A stretch of 64,000 nucleotides of DNA from the NCBI GenBank assembly GCA_029203145.1, contig CP119309.1, positions 2,443,001-2,507,000 on the forward strand. Reading direction: 5' to 3'. The position numbers and the translations under genes are program-made. Shown here piece after piece: positions 43,270 through 51,330 of the stretch (position 1 is its first letter; each line of letters opens with the position of its first letter). This DNA is from Candidatus Brevundimonas phytovorans (GTDB lineage: Bacteria; Pseudomonadota; Alphaproteobacteria; Caulobacterales; Caulobacteraceae). Below the pieces are notes generated by a model. That model made no database searches. It was not told where the DNA came from and was given only the letters and a program-made list of their open reading frames with translations.

Positions 43270-44538
43270 TTAGCGGGCCTGCAATCGGGCGGTGAAGGCG
43301 GCGCCCGCGGGGGCCGCCGCCTTGGGCCCCAGAACCGCCGTGGCCGAGCGCCCGGCCTCGACCATGGCGCGGCCCACGGCCCGCAGATCGTCAGCGGACT
43401 GGGCCAGGATGCGGGCGGCGCTGTCCTCAGACGAGACCGGCGCGCCGAAGATCAGGGTCTGGGCGGCGTTGCGGCCTGCGCGGCTGGCGGGGCTTTCATC
43501 GGCCATCCACAGGGTGGCGTTCAGCACGGCCTTGGCGCGCGACAGTTCGGCGTCCGTAGGCCCCTTCTCGGCCAGATCCAGCAGCTCGGCGGCGCTGACC
43601 TCGGCCAGTTCGACCGCGCGGTCGGCGGCGGCCCCGGCGTAGATACCGATCAGCCCGGCGTCCTCATAGGCCTCCTGATAGGCGTCGATGGCGTAGGCCA
43701 GCCCCCGGTCCTCGCGGGCGCTCTGGAACAGGCGCGAGGCCATGCCGCCGCCGAGGATTTCGGTGAACAGCCGCAGGGCCGGCAGGCGCGCATCCAGCAC
43801 ACCCATCGACGGCAGTTGGAAGACCAGATTGGCCTGTTCGATCTTGCGCGTCAGCTTGGCCTCGCCGCCGACAAAGACGGCGGGCGCGAGCGGGTCCAGC
43901 GGCGTCGCGGCCTCCTGCCCGAACCAGCGCTCGGCCAGGGCCAGAAGTTCGTTCTCTTCAACCGCGCCCGAGACCGCGACCACCATGCGGTCGGGCGAAT
44001 AGAGGCGGGCGCGCCAGTCGGCCACGGCGGCGCGGTCGGCGGCCTTCAGGCTGTCGACGGTGCCGAGGATCGGCCGCCCCAGGGCCTGACCGGCATAGGC
44101 CCGCGTCTGGGCCATTTCGAAGACGTGGTCGTCGGGGGTGTCGAAGGCCTCGGCGATCTCCTGGGCCACCACGTCCTTCTCGCGCACGATCTCGGCGGGG
44201 TCGAGCGTGGGGCGGAAGACCAGGTCCGAGACGATCTGCATGGCCAGAGGCAGGGAGCCGTGCAGGGCGCGAATCTCGAAGCTGGTGCGCTCATAGCCGG
44301 TGGCGGCGTTGATCGAGCCGCCTTCGGCCTCGATCCGCTCGACGATGTCGCGGGCGCCCATGTCGCCGGCGCCCTTGAACACCAGATGCTCCAGCAGGTG
44401 CGACCAGCCGGAGCGGGCCTCATCCTCCATCCGCGCCCCGCCGCGCACGGCGACGGTCAGGGCGAAGGTCCGCAGACCGGGCATGGGGTCGCAGACGACG
44501 CGGACGCCGTTGGACAGGGTGTGAAGGCGAGCAGTCAG
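43270..44538 (-). CDS. M16 zinc metallopeptidase (PqqL/insulinase family)
   Basis: A 422-residue M16 peptidase with the inverted zinc motif HLLEH (catalytic Glu within) and the distal Glu in VVAQEIAEA. The family degrades small peptides, often with a second subunit or repeat half; this is a single-half protein like the mitochondrial-processing-peptidase type. The family-like N-terminus is LTARLHTLSNGVRVVCDPMP, so the start appears to be CTG at 44536-44538, which overlaps the SURF1 stop as CTGA; AAGGA lies 9 bases upstream. The first canonical ATG is 44484, which would drop a conserved beta strand. No ATG, GTG or TTG lies between it and the upstream in-frame stop. Confidence 0.85.
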   Translation of the reverse strand: MTARLHTLSNGVRVVCDPMPGLRTFALTVAVRGGARMEDEARSGWSHLLEHLVFKGAGDMGARDIVERIEAEGGSINAATGYERTSFEIRALHGSLPLAMQIVSDLVFRPTLDPAEIVREKDVVAQEIAEAFDTPDDHVFEMAQTRAYAGQALGRPILGTVDSLKAADRAAVADWRARLYSPDRMVVAVSGAVEENELLALAERWFGQEAATPLDPLAPAVFVGGEAKLTRKIEQANLVFQLPSMGVLDARLPALRLFTEILGGGMASRLFQSAREDRGLAYAIDAYQEAYEDAGLIGIYAGAAADRAVELAEVSAAELLDLAEKGPTDAELSRAKAVLNATLWMADESPASRAGRNAAQTLIFGAPVSSEDSAARILAQSADDLRAVGRAMVEAGRSATAVLGPKAAAPAGAAFTARLQAR

Positions 44539-45257
44539 GAGTCTGTATCCTTGCGGGTCATGCGGCGGCGCAGCAGCACCCCGTAGAAGGCGATCAGGGC
44601 GACGGCGAGACCGAACCAGGTCAGGGCGTATCCCAGGTGATTGTTGGTGAAGGCGGCGGGCGGCGCCGAGGGCCTCAACGCGGCCCAGTCGGGATTGGTC
44701 GAGGTCGTGGCGAAGACGGTGAAGGGCGACACCGGCCCCTCGACCTTCAAGGCGCGGGCCATGGCCTCGGCGTCGCGGCCATAGAAGCGGCCCTCGGCGG
44801 GCGGCGGCGTCAGGGCGCTGGGGGCCGGGGCGCGGCGCAGGACGCCGGTGATGACGACCGGCATGGTGTCGTCGGCGTTCACCGGCGGACGGGCGGAGAT
44901 CTCGGCGGAGACGAAGCCGCGATCGACCAGCAGGGTCGGCCCGCCTTCAACCGCACAGGCCGAGACCAGACGCACGCCCGCGTCGCTGTTCTCGATGGAC
45001 TGCAACTCGACATAGGGCGCCGCGCCCAGACCGCGACAGGTCAGGACGACGCGCCGGAACTCGGGGTCCTCAAGCGTCAGCGCCTCGACCAGCGGCAGGG
45101 GCGGCAGGCCGGCGGCGGCCTCGGCCCCGTCGATCAGGCCCTCCTTCCACTGCATCCGCTGCATCTGCCAGACGCCGAGCGACAACAGCAGCCCCAGCAG
45201 GGCGAGGGCCAGAACGGTCAGGATGACGGGAAAACGCGGGCGGGTCGCAACGGTCAT
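44535..45257 (-). CDS. SURF1 family cytochrome oxidase assembly protein
   Basis: A 240-residue inner-membrane protein needed for heme a insertion into cytochrome oxidase subunit I. It has the SURF1 layout: one helix near the N-terminus (about 9-28, followed by GVWQMQRMQWK), a periplasmic domain with the conserved LVDRGFVS stretch, and a second helix near the C-terminus (about 207-228, NNHLGYALTWFGLAVALI). It overlaps the DUF983 gene in an ATGA and the M16 gene in a CTGA. It sits in the cox cluster, which supports the call. Confidence 0.93.
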   Translation of the reverse strand: MTVATRPRFPVILTVLALALLGLLLSLGVWQMQRMQWKEGLIDGAEAAAGLPPLPLVEALTLEDPEFRRVVLTCRGLGAAPYVELQSIENSDAGVRLVSACAVEGGPTLLVDRGFVSAEISARPPVNADDTMPVVITGVLRRAPAPSALTPPPAEGRFYGRDAEAMARALKVEGPVSPFTVFATTSTNPDWAALRPSAPPAAFTNNHLGYALTWFGLAVALIAFYGVLLRRRMTRKDTDS

Positions 45258-45658
45258 TTCGGGTCTCGGGTTCGCAGCATTTGCAGCGCCGTCATCAGCC
45301 CCTTGCCGGGGCGCATCAGGCCCAGGGCCAGGGCGGCGACCAGCGGCAGCCAGAGGATCAGGTGCAGCCAGATGGGGGGATGCCAGGCGATCTCGACCGC
45401 CAGGGCCGAGAAGCCGACCACAAAGCCGGCGATCTGCATGATGAAGGTGGCGGCGCCGTCGCCGGTCTCGACCGAGGCGAGGTCATAGCCGCAGGTTTCA
45501 CAGAGGGGGCGGACCTTGAGGAAGCCCTGGAACAGAGGCCCCTGGCCGCAGGCGGGGCAACGGCCGCGCAGGCCCGCGCGGATCGCCTGTCCGCCATGCA
45601 AATCGGCGCGGGACTGTTCGTCCCGCGCCGTCTGAAGTGCAGAGCCTGGATCGCTCAA
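45254..45658 (-). CDS. DUF983 small membrane protein
   Basis: A 134-residue protein of the DUF983 family. Two CxxC pairs (CPACGQGPLF near 34 and CETCGYDL near 53) may bind zinc. Two hydrophobic helices follow (about 68-90 and 92-112). The family occurs in alphaproteobacterial cox clusters, but its role is unknown; assembly or heme/copper delivery is inferred from context. The start is TTG 45658, two bases after the ctaE stop, with no clear ribosome-binding sequence, so it may be translated by coupling. The stop overlaps the SURF1 ATG. Confidence 0.85.
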   Translation of the reverse strand: MSDPGSALQTARDEQSRADLHGGQAIRAGLRGRCPACGQGPLFQGFLKVRPLCETCGYDLASVETGDGAATFIMQIAGFVVGFSALAVEIAWHPPIWLHLILWLPLVAALALGLMRPGKGLMTALQMLRTRDPK

Positions 45659-45660
45659 CG

Positions 45661-46539
45661 TCAGCCGAAGGTGACGTAGACGAAGGCGAACAGGAAGAGC
45701 CAGACCACGTCCACGAAGTGCCAGTACCAGGCGGCGGCTTCGAAGCCGAAGTGCTTCTGCGGGCTCATCTGACCGGCTTGCAGACGCAGCAGGCAGACGG
45801 CCAGGAAGATGGTGCCGATCAGGACGTGGAAGCCGTGGAAGCCCGTCGTCAGGAAGAAGACCGATCCATAGAGCTTGGAGTGGGTGGCGGCCTCGTTGAA
45901 GAAGAAGCCCTCGTGCAGGATGTGCTGGTATTCATAGGCCTGAACGCCGGTGAACAGGACGCCCAGCAGGACGGTGATCAACAGACCCAGCTTGGCGGCC
46001 TTGCGGTCGCCGACCTGCAGCGCGTGGTGCGCCCAGGTGACGGTCGTGCCCGACAGCAGCAGGATGACCGTGTTCAGCAGCGGCAGGCCCCAGGGGTCCA
46101 GCAGCTCGACGCCCTTGGGCGGCCAGGTCTTCCAGGCGGCGGCGGTGTCGGCCCAGTTGCCGATTTCCGGGGTCAGGGCGCGCGACTCGGTGAAGAGCGC
46201 CATGTCGAAGAACATCCAGAAGAAGGCGACGAAGAACATCACTTCCGAGGCGATGAACAGGATCATGCCGTAGCGCAGGCCGATCGAGACGACCGGGGTG
46301 TGGTCGCCCTTCTGACCTTCCTTGATCACGTCCGACCACCAGCCGAACATGGCGAACAGAACGCCCGCCAGACCGGCGAAGAACAGCCACTTGGTGCCTT
46401 CCGGCAGGCCGAACAGGCCCTTCATCCACATGACCGCGCCGACGAACATGGCCACGCAGGCCATGGACGAGATCAGCGGCCAGGGGCTCGGGTCCACCAG
46501 GTGGTAGTCGTGATGCGGTTTAGCGTGCGCGTCGGCCAT
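45661..46539 (-). CDS. ctaE: cytochrome c oxidase subunit III
   Basis: A 292-residue inner-membrane subunit of the aa3-type terminal oxidase, with seven helices. Clear signatures are ISSMACVAMFVGAVMWMKGLFG near the N-terminus, FIASEVMFFVAFFWMFFDMALF (about 95-115), LLLSGTTVTWAHHAL, TTGFHGFHVLIG (about 230-245) and the C-terminal EAAAWYWHFVDVVWLFLF. It lies downstream of ctaG, matching the order seen in many alphaproteobacteria. ATG 46539 is preceded by an open gap of 56 bases that contains the palindrome ATAGCG-cc-CGCTAT at the ctaG stop. Confidence 0.96.
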   Translation of the reverse strand: MADAHAKPHHDYHLVDPSPWPLISSMACVAMFVGAVMWMKGLFGLPEGTKWLFFAGLAGVLFAMFGWWSDVIKEGQKGDHTPVVSIGLRYGMILFIASEVMFFVAFFWMFFDMALFTESRALTPEIGNWADTAAAWKTWPPKGVELLDPWGLPLLNTVILLLSGTTVTWAHHALQVGDRKAAKLGLLITVLLGVLFTGVQAYEYQHILHEGFFFNEAATHSKLYGSVFFLTTGFHGFHVLIGTIFLAVCLLRLQAGQMSPQKHFGFEAAAWYWHFVDVVWLFLFAFVYVTFG

Positions 46540-46595
46540 TCCAGGGGTCTCTGAATTAAGGCGAGAGATCGTTATATCAGGGGCTATAGCGCCCG

Positions 46596-47162
46596 CTATC
46601 CGGCTTTGCCAGTAGCGGATTGGCCGGAAGCGGCCTGCTCGAAGCCTTTGGTCGGGAAGAAGGTGTAGCTGAGGGTGATTTCACGCACCCCCTTGGACTC
46701 CGCATCCGTCGCCATCTCGGGCGCGACGAAGTACTGGACCGGGAATTCCTTGGTTTCGCCGGGGCCGATTTCCTGCCCCTCGAAGCAAAAGCACTGCAGC
46801 TTCTGGAAGTAGGGACCGGCGCGTTCCGGCACGACATTATAGGCCGCCGTGGCGTGGATCGGCTGATCCGAGGTGTTCGTCACCTTGAAATAGGCCATGC
46901 CGGTTTCGCCGATTCGCACCCGCTGGCTGACCTGCTCGGCCTTGAAGGTCATCGGCAGGTTGCGGACGTTGGTGTCGAAGCGGATCAGGACGCTCTGGTC
47001 CAGGATCTGGGTCGGGGCGGCTTCGGCCTTCTTCACCGTGCCGTCAAAGCCCGTGACCTGGCAAAACAGACGATACAGGGGCACGGCGGCGAAGGCCGCG
47101 CCCGTCATGCCCATGACCACGGCCGCGCAGATCAGCGCGACCATGTTCTTGCGGTTCTTCAC
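46596..47162 (-). CDS. ctaG: cytochrome c oxidase assembly protein CtaG (Cox11)
   Basis: A 188-residue copper chaperone that delivers the CuB copper to subunit I. It has one N-terminal helix (about 7-28, ALICAAVVMGMTGAAFAAVPLYRLFCQVTGF leads into the periplasmic domain) and the copper-binding CFCF motif in KLQCFCFEGQ (about 123-132). The start is GTG at 47162, overlapping the stop of the upstream CoxF-like gene. Context and the CFCF motif make the assignment firm. Confidence 0.95.
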   Translation of the reverse strand: MKNRKNMVALICAAVVMGMTGAAFAAVPLYRLFCQVTGFDGTVKKAEAAPTQILDQSVLIRFDTNVRNLPMTFKAEQVSQRVRIGETGMAYFKVTNTSDQPIHATAAYNVVPERAGPYFQKLQCFCFEGQEIGPGETKEFPVQYFVAPEMATDAESKGVREITLSYTFFPTKGFEQAASGQSATGKAG

Positions 47163-47404
47163 GGCGTCGGCTCCGACGCCGGGGCGGCTGCGGGGGCGGG
47201 CAGCGTGGGGTCGGCCTGTAGCACCGTGCCGACCGCCGCCGCCTCGGCCGCCTTGCGGGCCTCGGTGTTGCGCTGAAGGTTCACCACGGTCACGACGAAG
47301 ACCAGGACGATGAAGCCGACCAGGCCCAGGGCGATGGCCACGTTGCGGCGCTTGCGCGCGCGGACTTGTTCGTCGGTCAGCTTGATAAAATCAGGACGGG
47401 TCAC
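47159..47404 (-). CDS. CoxF-like small membrane protein
   Basis: An 81-residue protein with one helix (about 24-43, VAIALGLVGFIVLVFVVTVV), a positively charged cytoplasmic N-terminus and an Ala/Pro-rich periplasmic tail. It occupies the position held in other alphaproteobacterial cox clusters by the small CoxF protein, between ctaB and ctaG. The start is GTG 47404, 4 bases after the ctaB stop; the stop overlaps the ctaG start. The function is presumably oxidase assembly, inferred from position only. Confidence 0.72.
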   Translation of the reverse strand: MTRPDFIKLTDEQVRARKRRNVAIALGLVGFIVLVFVVTVVNLQRNTEARKAAEAAAVGTVLQADPTLPAPAAAPASEPTP

Positions 47405-47408
47405 GCGG

Positions 47409-48386
47409 TCAGGCTCCCAGGCCCGGCAGCTGCTCGACCAAAAGGGCCGAGAACAGCGCCATCAGATACAGGATGGAAAAGGCGAACATGTTGCGGGCCG
47501 GTTTGGCCTCGGCCCGGACGTCGTACAATGCGGCCTCTCGCCCCACCGCCTCGGCCTTGTCCGGCTGGTCGCCCGCGCGCGAGCGCCACAGGCGGAAGGC
47601 CAGGGCCAGGAAGAAGGCGCCGCCGGCCACCGACACCGCCAGATAGACGACGCCGCCGAGACCGAGGAAGGCCGGGGCCACGGCCACCGGCACGAAGATC
47701 AGGCTGTAGATGAGGATCTGCAGGCGGGTCGACTTGGCGCCCCGCGCGACCGGCATCATCGGAATGCCCGCCTTGGCGTAATCGCCGGCCGAATAGAGGG
47801 CGAGCGCCCAGCTATGCGGCGGTGTCCACAGGAAGATGATGGCGAACAGCAGCCAGGCCTGCCACGGCGCGTCACCCGTCACCGCCGCCCAGCCGATGAC
47901 CGGCGGAAAGGCGCCCGCGGCGCCGCCGATGACGATGTTCTGGGGCGTCCGGCGCTTGAGCAGCAGCGTGTAGAAGCCGGCGTAATAGACGATGGTCAGG
48001 GCCAGCAGACCGCCGGCCAGCCAGTTGGTCGTCATGCCCAGCAGCATGACGGAGAAGATCGACAGGACAGAGCCGAAGGCCATGGCGTCGTTCTTGCGAA
48101 TACGACCCGCCGCGACCGGCCGCCCCCGTGTGCGTCGCATCAAGGCGTCGGTCTCGCCTTCCAGCGCCATGTTCAGGGCGCCAGCGGCCCCGGCTCCCAC
48201 GGCGATGCAGAGCACGGCGATGGCGGCCAGCAGAGGATTGGGATGGCCCGGCGCGACCACCAGGCCCGTCACGGCGGTGAAGACCACCAGCGACATGACG
48301 CGCGGCTTCAGCAGCTGGAAGAAGTCTTCCGGCTGGGAGGTCGTAACAAGGGGGGTCTCGCGTGTGGGGCGGTCGGTCATGGTCAT
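47409..48386 (-). CDS. ctaB: protoheme IX farnesyltransferase (heme O synthase)
   Basis: A 325-residue inner-membrane prenyltransferase of the UbiA superfamily, with about nine helices. It adds farnesyl to protoheme to make heme O, the precursor of heme A. The two Asp motifs are NMALEGETDALMRRTRGRP (about 92-110) and the second-loop region FLWTPPHSWALALYSAGDYAKAGIPMMP (about 193-220). The ATG at 48386 has a GC-rich hairpin and T run directly before it (see the terminator entry). A second Met codon two residues later (48380) could also be used. Confidence 0.95.
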   Translation of the reverse strand: MTMTDRPTRETPLVTTSQPEDFFQLLKPRVMSLVVFTAVTGLVVAPGHPNPLLAAIAVLCIAVGAGAAGALNMALEGETDALMRRTRGRPVAAGRIRKNDAMAFGSVLSIFSVMLLGMTTNWLAGGLLALTIVYYAGFYTLLLKRRTPQNIVIGGAAGAFPPVIGWAAVTGDAPWQAWLLFAIIFLWTPPHSWALALYSAGDYAKAGIPMMPVARGAKSTRLQILIYSLIFVPVAVAPAFLGLGGVVYLAVSVAGGAFFLALAFRLWRSRAGDQPDKAEAVGREAALYDVRAEAKPARNMFAFSILYLMALFSALLVEQLPGLGA

Positions 48387-48428
48387 AAAAAGCCGAAGGC
48401 CGCCCTTCCGGTGACGAAAGGGCGGCCT
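48386..48428 (-). terminator. hairpin with T run between ctaD and ctaB
   Basis: On the minus strand GGCCGCCCTT pairs perfectly with its complement (48418-48427 with 48398-48407; ten pairs, 10-base loop). A shorter GCC-TTC-GGC hairpin and TTTTT follow, ending at the ctaB start (48384-48386). It should terminate, or partly terminate, transcription after ctaD, so downstream cox genes may be expressed at a lower level or from another promoter. Confidence 0.75.
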
Positions 48429-48450
48429 CTCAAGGGTTATCCGGTTCGGA

Positions 48451-50100
48451 TCAGTGGTTGTCCGCCTTGACCACCGGCAGTTCGTTGAACTGGTGGTGCG
48501 GCGGGGGCGACGACAGGGTCCACTCCAGGGTGGTGGCGCCTTCGCCCCACGGATTGGCCTCGCCCTTGCGGCGACGGATCGCAGCTTCAGCCAGCATGAC
48601 CAGGAAGACGGCGACGCCGACGATGGTGATCAGATAGCCGACCGACGAGATGTGGTTCCAGTAGGTGAAGGCTTCCGGGTAGTCGATGTAACGACGCGGC
48701 ATGCCCTGCAGACCCAGGAAGTGCTGCGGGAAGAAGACGAGGTTCACGCCGATGAACATGATCCAGAAGTGGGTCGCGCCGAGGAACTCGTTGTACTTCA
48801 CGCCGAACATCTTCTCGAACCAGTAGTAGAAACCGGCGAAGATCGAGAAGACGGCGCCCAGCGACAGCACATAGTGGAAGTGGGCCACGACGTAGTAGGT
48901 GTCGTGCAGGCTGTAGTCGATGCCGGCGTTCGACAGGACCACGCCGGTCACGCCGCCGAGGGTGAACAGGAAGATGAAGCCCATCGCCCACAGCATGGGC
49001 GTCTTGAAGGTGATCGAGCCGCCCCACATGGTGGCGATCCAGCTGAAGATCTTCACGCCCGTCGGCACGGCGATGATCATCGTCGCGGCCACGAAGTAGG
49101 CGCGCAGGTTGATGCTCATGCCCACGGTGTACATGTGGTGCGCCCACACGATGAAGCCGATGAAGCCGATGGCGACCATGGCGTAGGCCATGGCGAGGTA
49201 GCCGAAGATCGGCTTCTTCGAGAAGGTCGAGACGATGTGCGAGATGATGCCGAAGCCCGGCAGGATCATGATGTAGACTTCGGGGTGGCCGAAGAACCAG
49301 AACAGGTGCTGGTACATCACGGGATCGCCGCCGCCAGCCGGATCGAAGAAGCTGGTGCCGAAGTTACGGTCCGTCAGCAGCATGGTGATGGCGCCCGCCA
49401 GAACCGGCAGCGACAGCAGCAGCAGGAAGGCCGTGATCAGCACGCCCCAGGCGAACAGCGGCATGCGGTGCAGGGTCATGCCCGGCGCGCGCATGTTGAA
49501 GATGGTGGTGATGAAGTTGATCGCGCCGAGGATCGACGAGGCGCCGGCGACGTGCAGCGAGAAGATCGCCAGGTCGAAGGACGGCCCCGTGTGGCCCATG
49601 GTGGAGAGCGGCGGATAGGCCGTCCAGCCGCCGCCGAAGCCCTTGCCCGGGCCGCCGTCGACGAACATCGAGATGACCAGCAGGACGAAGGCGGCGAACA
49701 GCAGCCAGAACGAGATGTTGTTCAGGCGCGGGAAGGCCATGTCCGGGGCGCCGATCATGATCGGCGTGAAGTAGTTGGCGAAACCGCCCATGGTCGCCGG
49801 CATGACGACGAAGAAGACCATGATCAGGGCGTGGGCCGTGACCGTGACGTTATAGCCGTGCTTGGAAGCCTCAACGATCCCCAGTTGCTGGATGATCGTG
49901 CCTTCCTTGAACAGCTGGATGCCCGGCTCGGCCAGTTCCCAGCGGATCAGGCCCGACAGGGCGCCGCCCACCAGACCGGTGAAGATGGCGAACATCAGGT
50001 ACAGAAGACCGATGTCCTTGTGGTTCGTCGAGAAGAACCAGCGGGTGAAGAAACCCGGCTTGTGATCGTGATGATCGTCGTGCGTGGCAGCGGTGGCCAT
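48451..50100 (-). CDS. ctaD: cytochrome c oxidase subunit I
   Basis: The 549-residue catalytic subunit, with twelve helices, of the aa3-type heme-copper oxidase that reduces oxygen and pumps protons. The heme- and CuB-binding landmarks are visible: WFFGHPEVYIMILPGFG (about 245-261, containing the CuB-His and the cross-linked Tyr), VWAHHMYTVGM (about 295-305, the two CuB His) and the late heme His region HFHYVLSLGAVF (about 383-394). The channel acidic residue region is GSVLFDPAGGGDPVMYQH-like before HPEVY. It is the second gene of the cox cluster, 23 bases after ctaC. Confidence 0.97.
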   Translation of the reverse strand: MATAATHDDHHDHKPGFFTRWFFSTNHKDIGLLYLMFAIFTGLVGGALSGLIRWELAEPGIQLFKEGTIIQQLGIVEASKHGYNVTVTAHALIMVFFVVMPATMGGFANYFTPIMIGAPDMAFPRLNNISFWLLFAAFVLLVISMFVDGGPGKGFGGGWTAYPPLSTMGHTGPSFDLAIFSLHVAGASSILGAINFITTIFNMRAPGMTLHRMPLFAWGVLITAFLLLLSLPVLAGAITMLLTDRNFGTSFFDPAGGGDPVMYQHLFWFFGHPEVYIMILPGFGIISHIVSTFSKKPIFGYLAMAYAMVAIGFIGFIVWAHHMYTVGMSINLRAYFVAATMIIAVPTGVKIFSWIATMWGGSITFKTPMLWAMGFIFLFTLGGVTGVVLSNAGIDYSLHDTYYVVAHFHYVLSLGAVFSIFAGFYYWFEKMFGVKYNEFLGATHFWIMFIGVNLVFFPQHFLGLQGMPRRYIDYPEAFTYWNHISSVGYLITIVGVAVFLVMLAEAAIRRRKGEANPWGEGATTLEWTLSSPPPHHQFNELPVVKADNH

Positions 50101-50123
50101 GATCGTTGGGCTCTCGCGTCTTG

Positions 50124-51080
50124 TTACTGGGCGGCCGGCGCGACGGGCGCGGCAGCGGCTGCGGGGGCCGCGGGAGCGGCGGCGGTCGGGGCCGGAACGG
50201 CGGCGGCGTCAGCCATGGCGGCCGGAGCCGCTGCGGCCGCAGCGGCGGCGGCTTCGTCGGCCTTCTTCGTCATGGAGCCGCCCTTGGAGGCGACCCAGGC
50301 GGCGAATTCGGCCTCGGTGACGACATTGATCTGCAGCGGCATGAAGGCGTGGTCGACGCCGCACAGCTCGGAGCACTGGCCGTAATAGACGCCGGTCTTC
50401 TCGGCGTTGAACCAGGTCTCGTTGACGCGGCCCGGAACGGCGTCGGTCTTCAGACCGAAGGCGGGCAAGGCGACGGCGTGGATCACGTCAGAGGCCGTGA
50501 CCAGCAGGCGGACGGTCTTGCCGACCGGCACGACCATCGGCTCGTCGGCGGCCAGGCGGTAGAGGTGCGGCGGCGCCTTGTCCTCGGGCAGCATGTTCGA
50601 GATGTACTCGGCCACGCCCTGATCGGGATATTCATAGGCCCAGTTCCACTGGTTGCCCGTGACCTTCACCGTCAGGTCGGGGTCGGGCATGTCGTGGTAG
50701 GCGAACAGCAGGCGGAACGAGAACAGCGAGATGCCGACCAGGATCAACACCGGCACCACGGTCCAGATGACCTCGATGACCGTGTTGTGGCTCCACTTGG
50801 CCGGAACCGGGTTGGCCTTCTTGTTGTAGCGGATGGCGATCCAGATCAGCAGGCCCAGCACCAGCAGGGTGATGATCGTGATGACGGGCATCAGCACCAC
50901 ATTGTGGAAGAAGATCGCCTCGTGCTTCAGCGGCGCCGCAGCAGGTTGCAGGTCAATTCCGCCCGGGGTCGGTTGACCCAGCAGATCCTGCGCCCACGCC
51001 GGCGCGGCGACGAAGGCGGCAAGGGCGGTCGCGGCGACACCGCCTCCGATCCGCGCCATGGCTCGCGTGCCCATCCCCAT
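50124..51080 (-). CDS. ctaC: cytochrome c oxidase subunit II
   Basis: A 318-residue subunit with the periplasmic CuA site. The signal peptide (about 1-30, ending APAWAQ) is followed by two helices (about 62-84 and 103-127). Conserved features are GNQWNWAYEY (142-151, electron entry) and the CuA ligands H201, C236, E238, C240, H244 and M247. Residues 275-318 are an Ala/Pro-rich tail not typical of the family. The start is ATG 51080 because GAGGA lies 5 bases before it; an upstream in-frame ATG at 51092 has no comparable signal. It leads the gene train and its promoter must lie in the 250-base gap shared with the padR gene. Confidence 0.95.
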   Translation of the reverse strand: MGMGTRAMARIGGGVAATALAAFVAAPAWAQDLLGQPTPGGIDLQPAAAPLKHEAIFFHNVVLMPVITIITLLVLGLLIWIAIRYNKKANPVPAKWSHNTVIEVIWTVVPVLILVGISLFSFRLLFAYHDMPDPDLTVKVTGNQWNWAYEYPDQGVAEYISNMLPEDKAPPHLYRLAADEPMVVPVGKTVRLLVTASDVIHAVALPAFGLKTDAVPGRVNETWFNAEKTGVYYGQCSELCGVDHAFMPLQINVVTEAEFAAWVASKGGSMTKKADEAAAAAAAAAPAAMADAAAVPAPTAAAPAAPAAAAAPVAPAAQ

Positions 51081-51262
51081 TCGAATCCTCATAAACCGTT
51101 TCGCAGCCGATACTTGCGAGCAATTCGCAAACACCCCCGGGCCCTGGACGGACCTCGGCGTTTCAGGGCCGGTCCTTATCGGCTCGGGTAGCGCTTGCCA
51201 AGCGATCAAGACGCGCAAGTGACGGGATGAGGCAAAAGTTCGGCGGATTAATTCGCTGTCAT

Positions 51263-51298
51263 GTAGCGACAGCTACCTTGCAGCGCACGATACCTTGC
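51263..51298. promoter_or_regulatory. probable PadR operator region
   Basis: An inverted repeat GTAGC-gaca-GCTAC (51263-51276) overlaps the first of two direct TACCTTGC copies (51274-51281 and 51291-51298, 17 bases apart). The block lies 32 bases before the padR start and about 180 bases from the divergent ctaC start. PadR proteins usually bind such dyads near their own promoter. The pairing is visible; the binding is inferred. Confidence 0.45.
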
Positions 51299-51330
51299 GA
51301 TACCCATTCGTCATCAACGAAGGGAACGCC

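Noticed and set aside
42598..44586. 662-codon open frame opposite the M16 and GNAT genes
   Set aside because: It spans several real minus-strand genes antisense and shows no domain; composition is typical of a shadow frame.
48454..50385. 643-codon plus-strand frame opposite ctaD
   Set aside because: It is antisense to subunit I; its composition (His, Asp, Gln, Arg) is the mirror of the hydrophobic ctaD codons.
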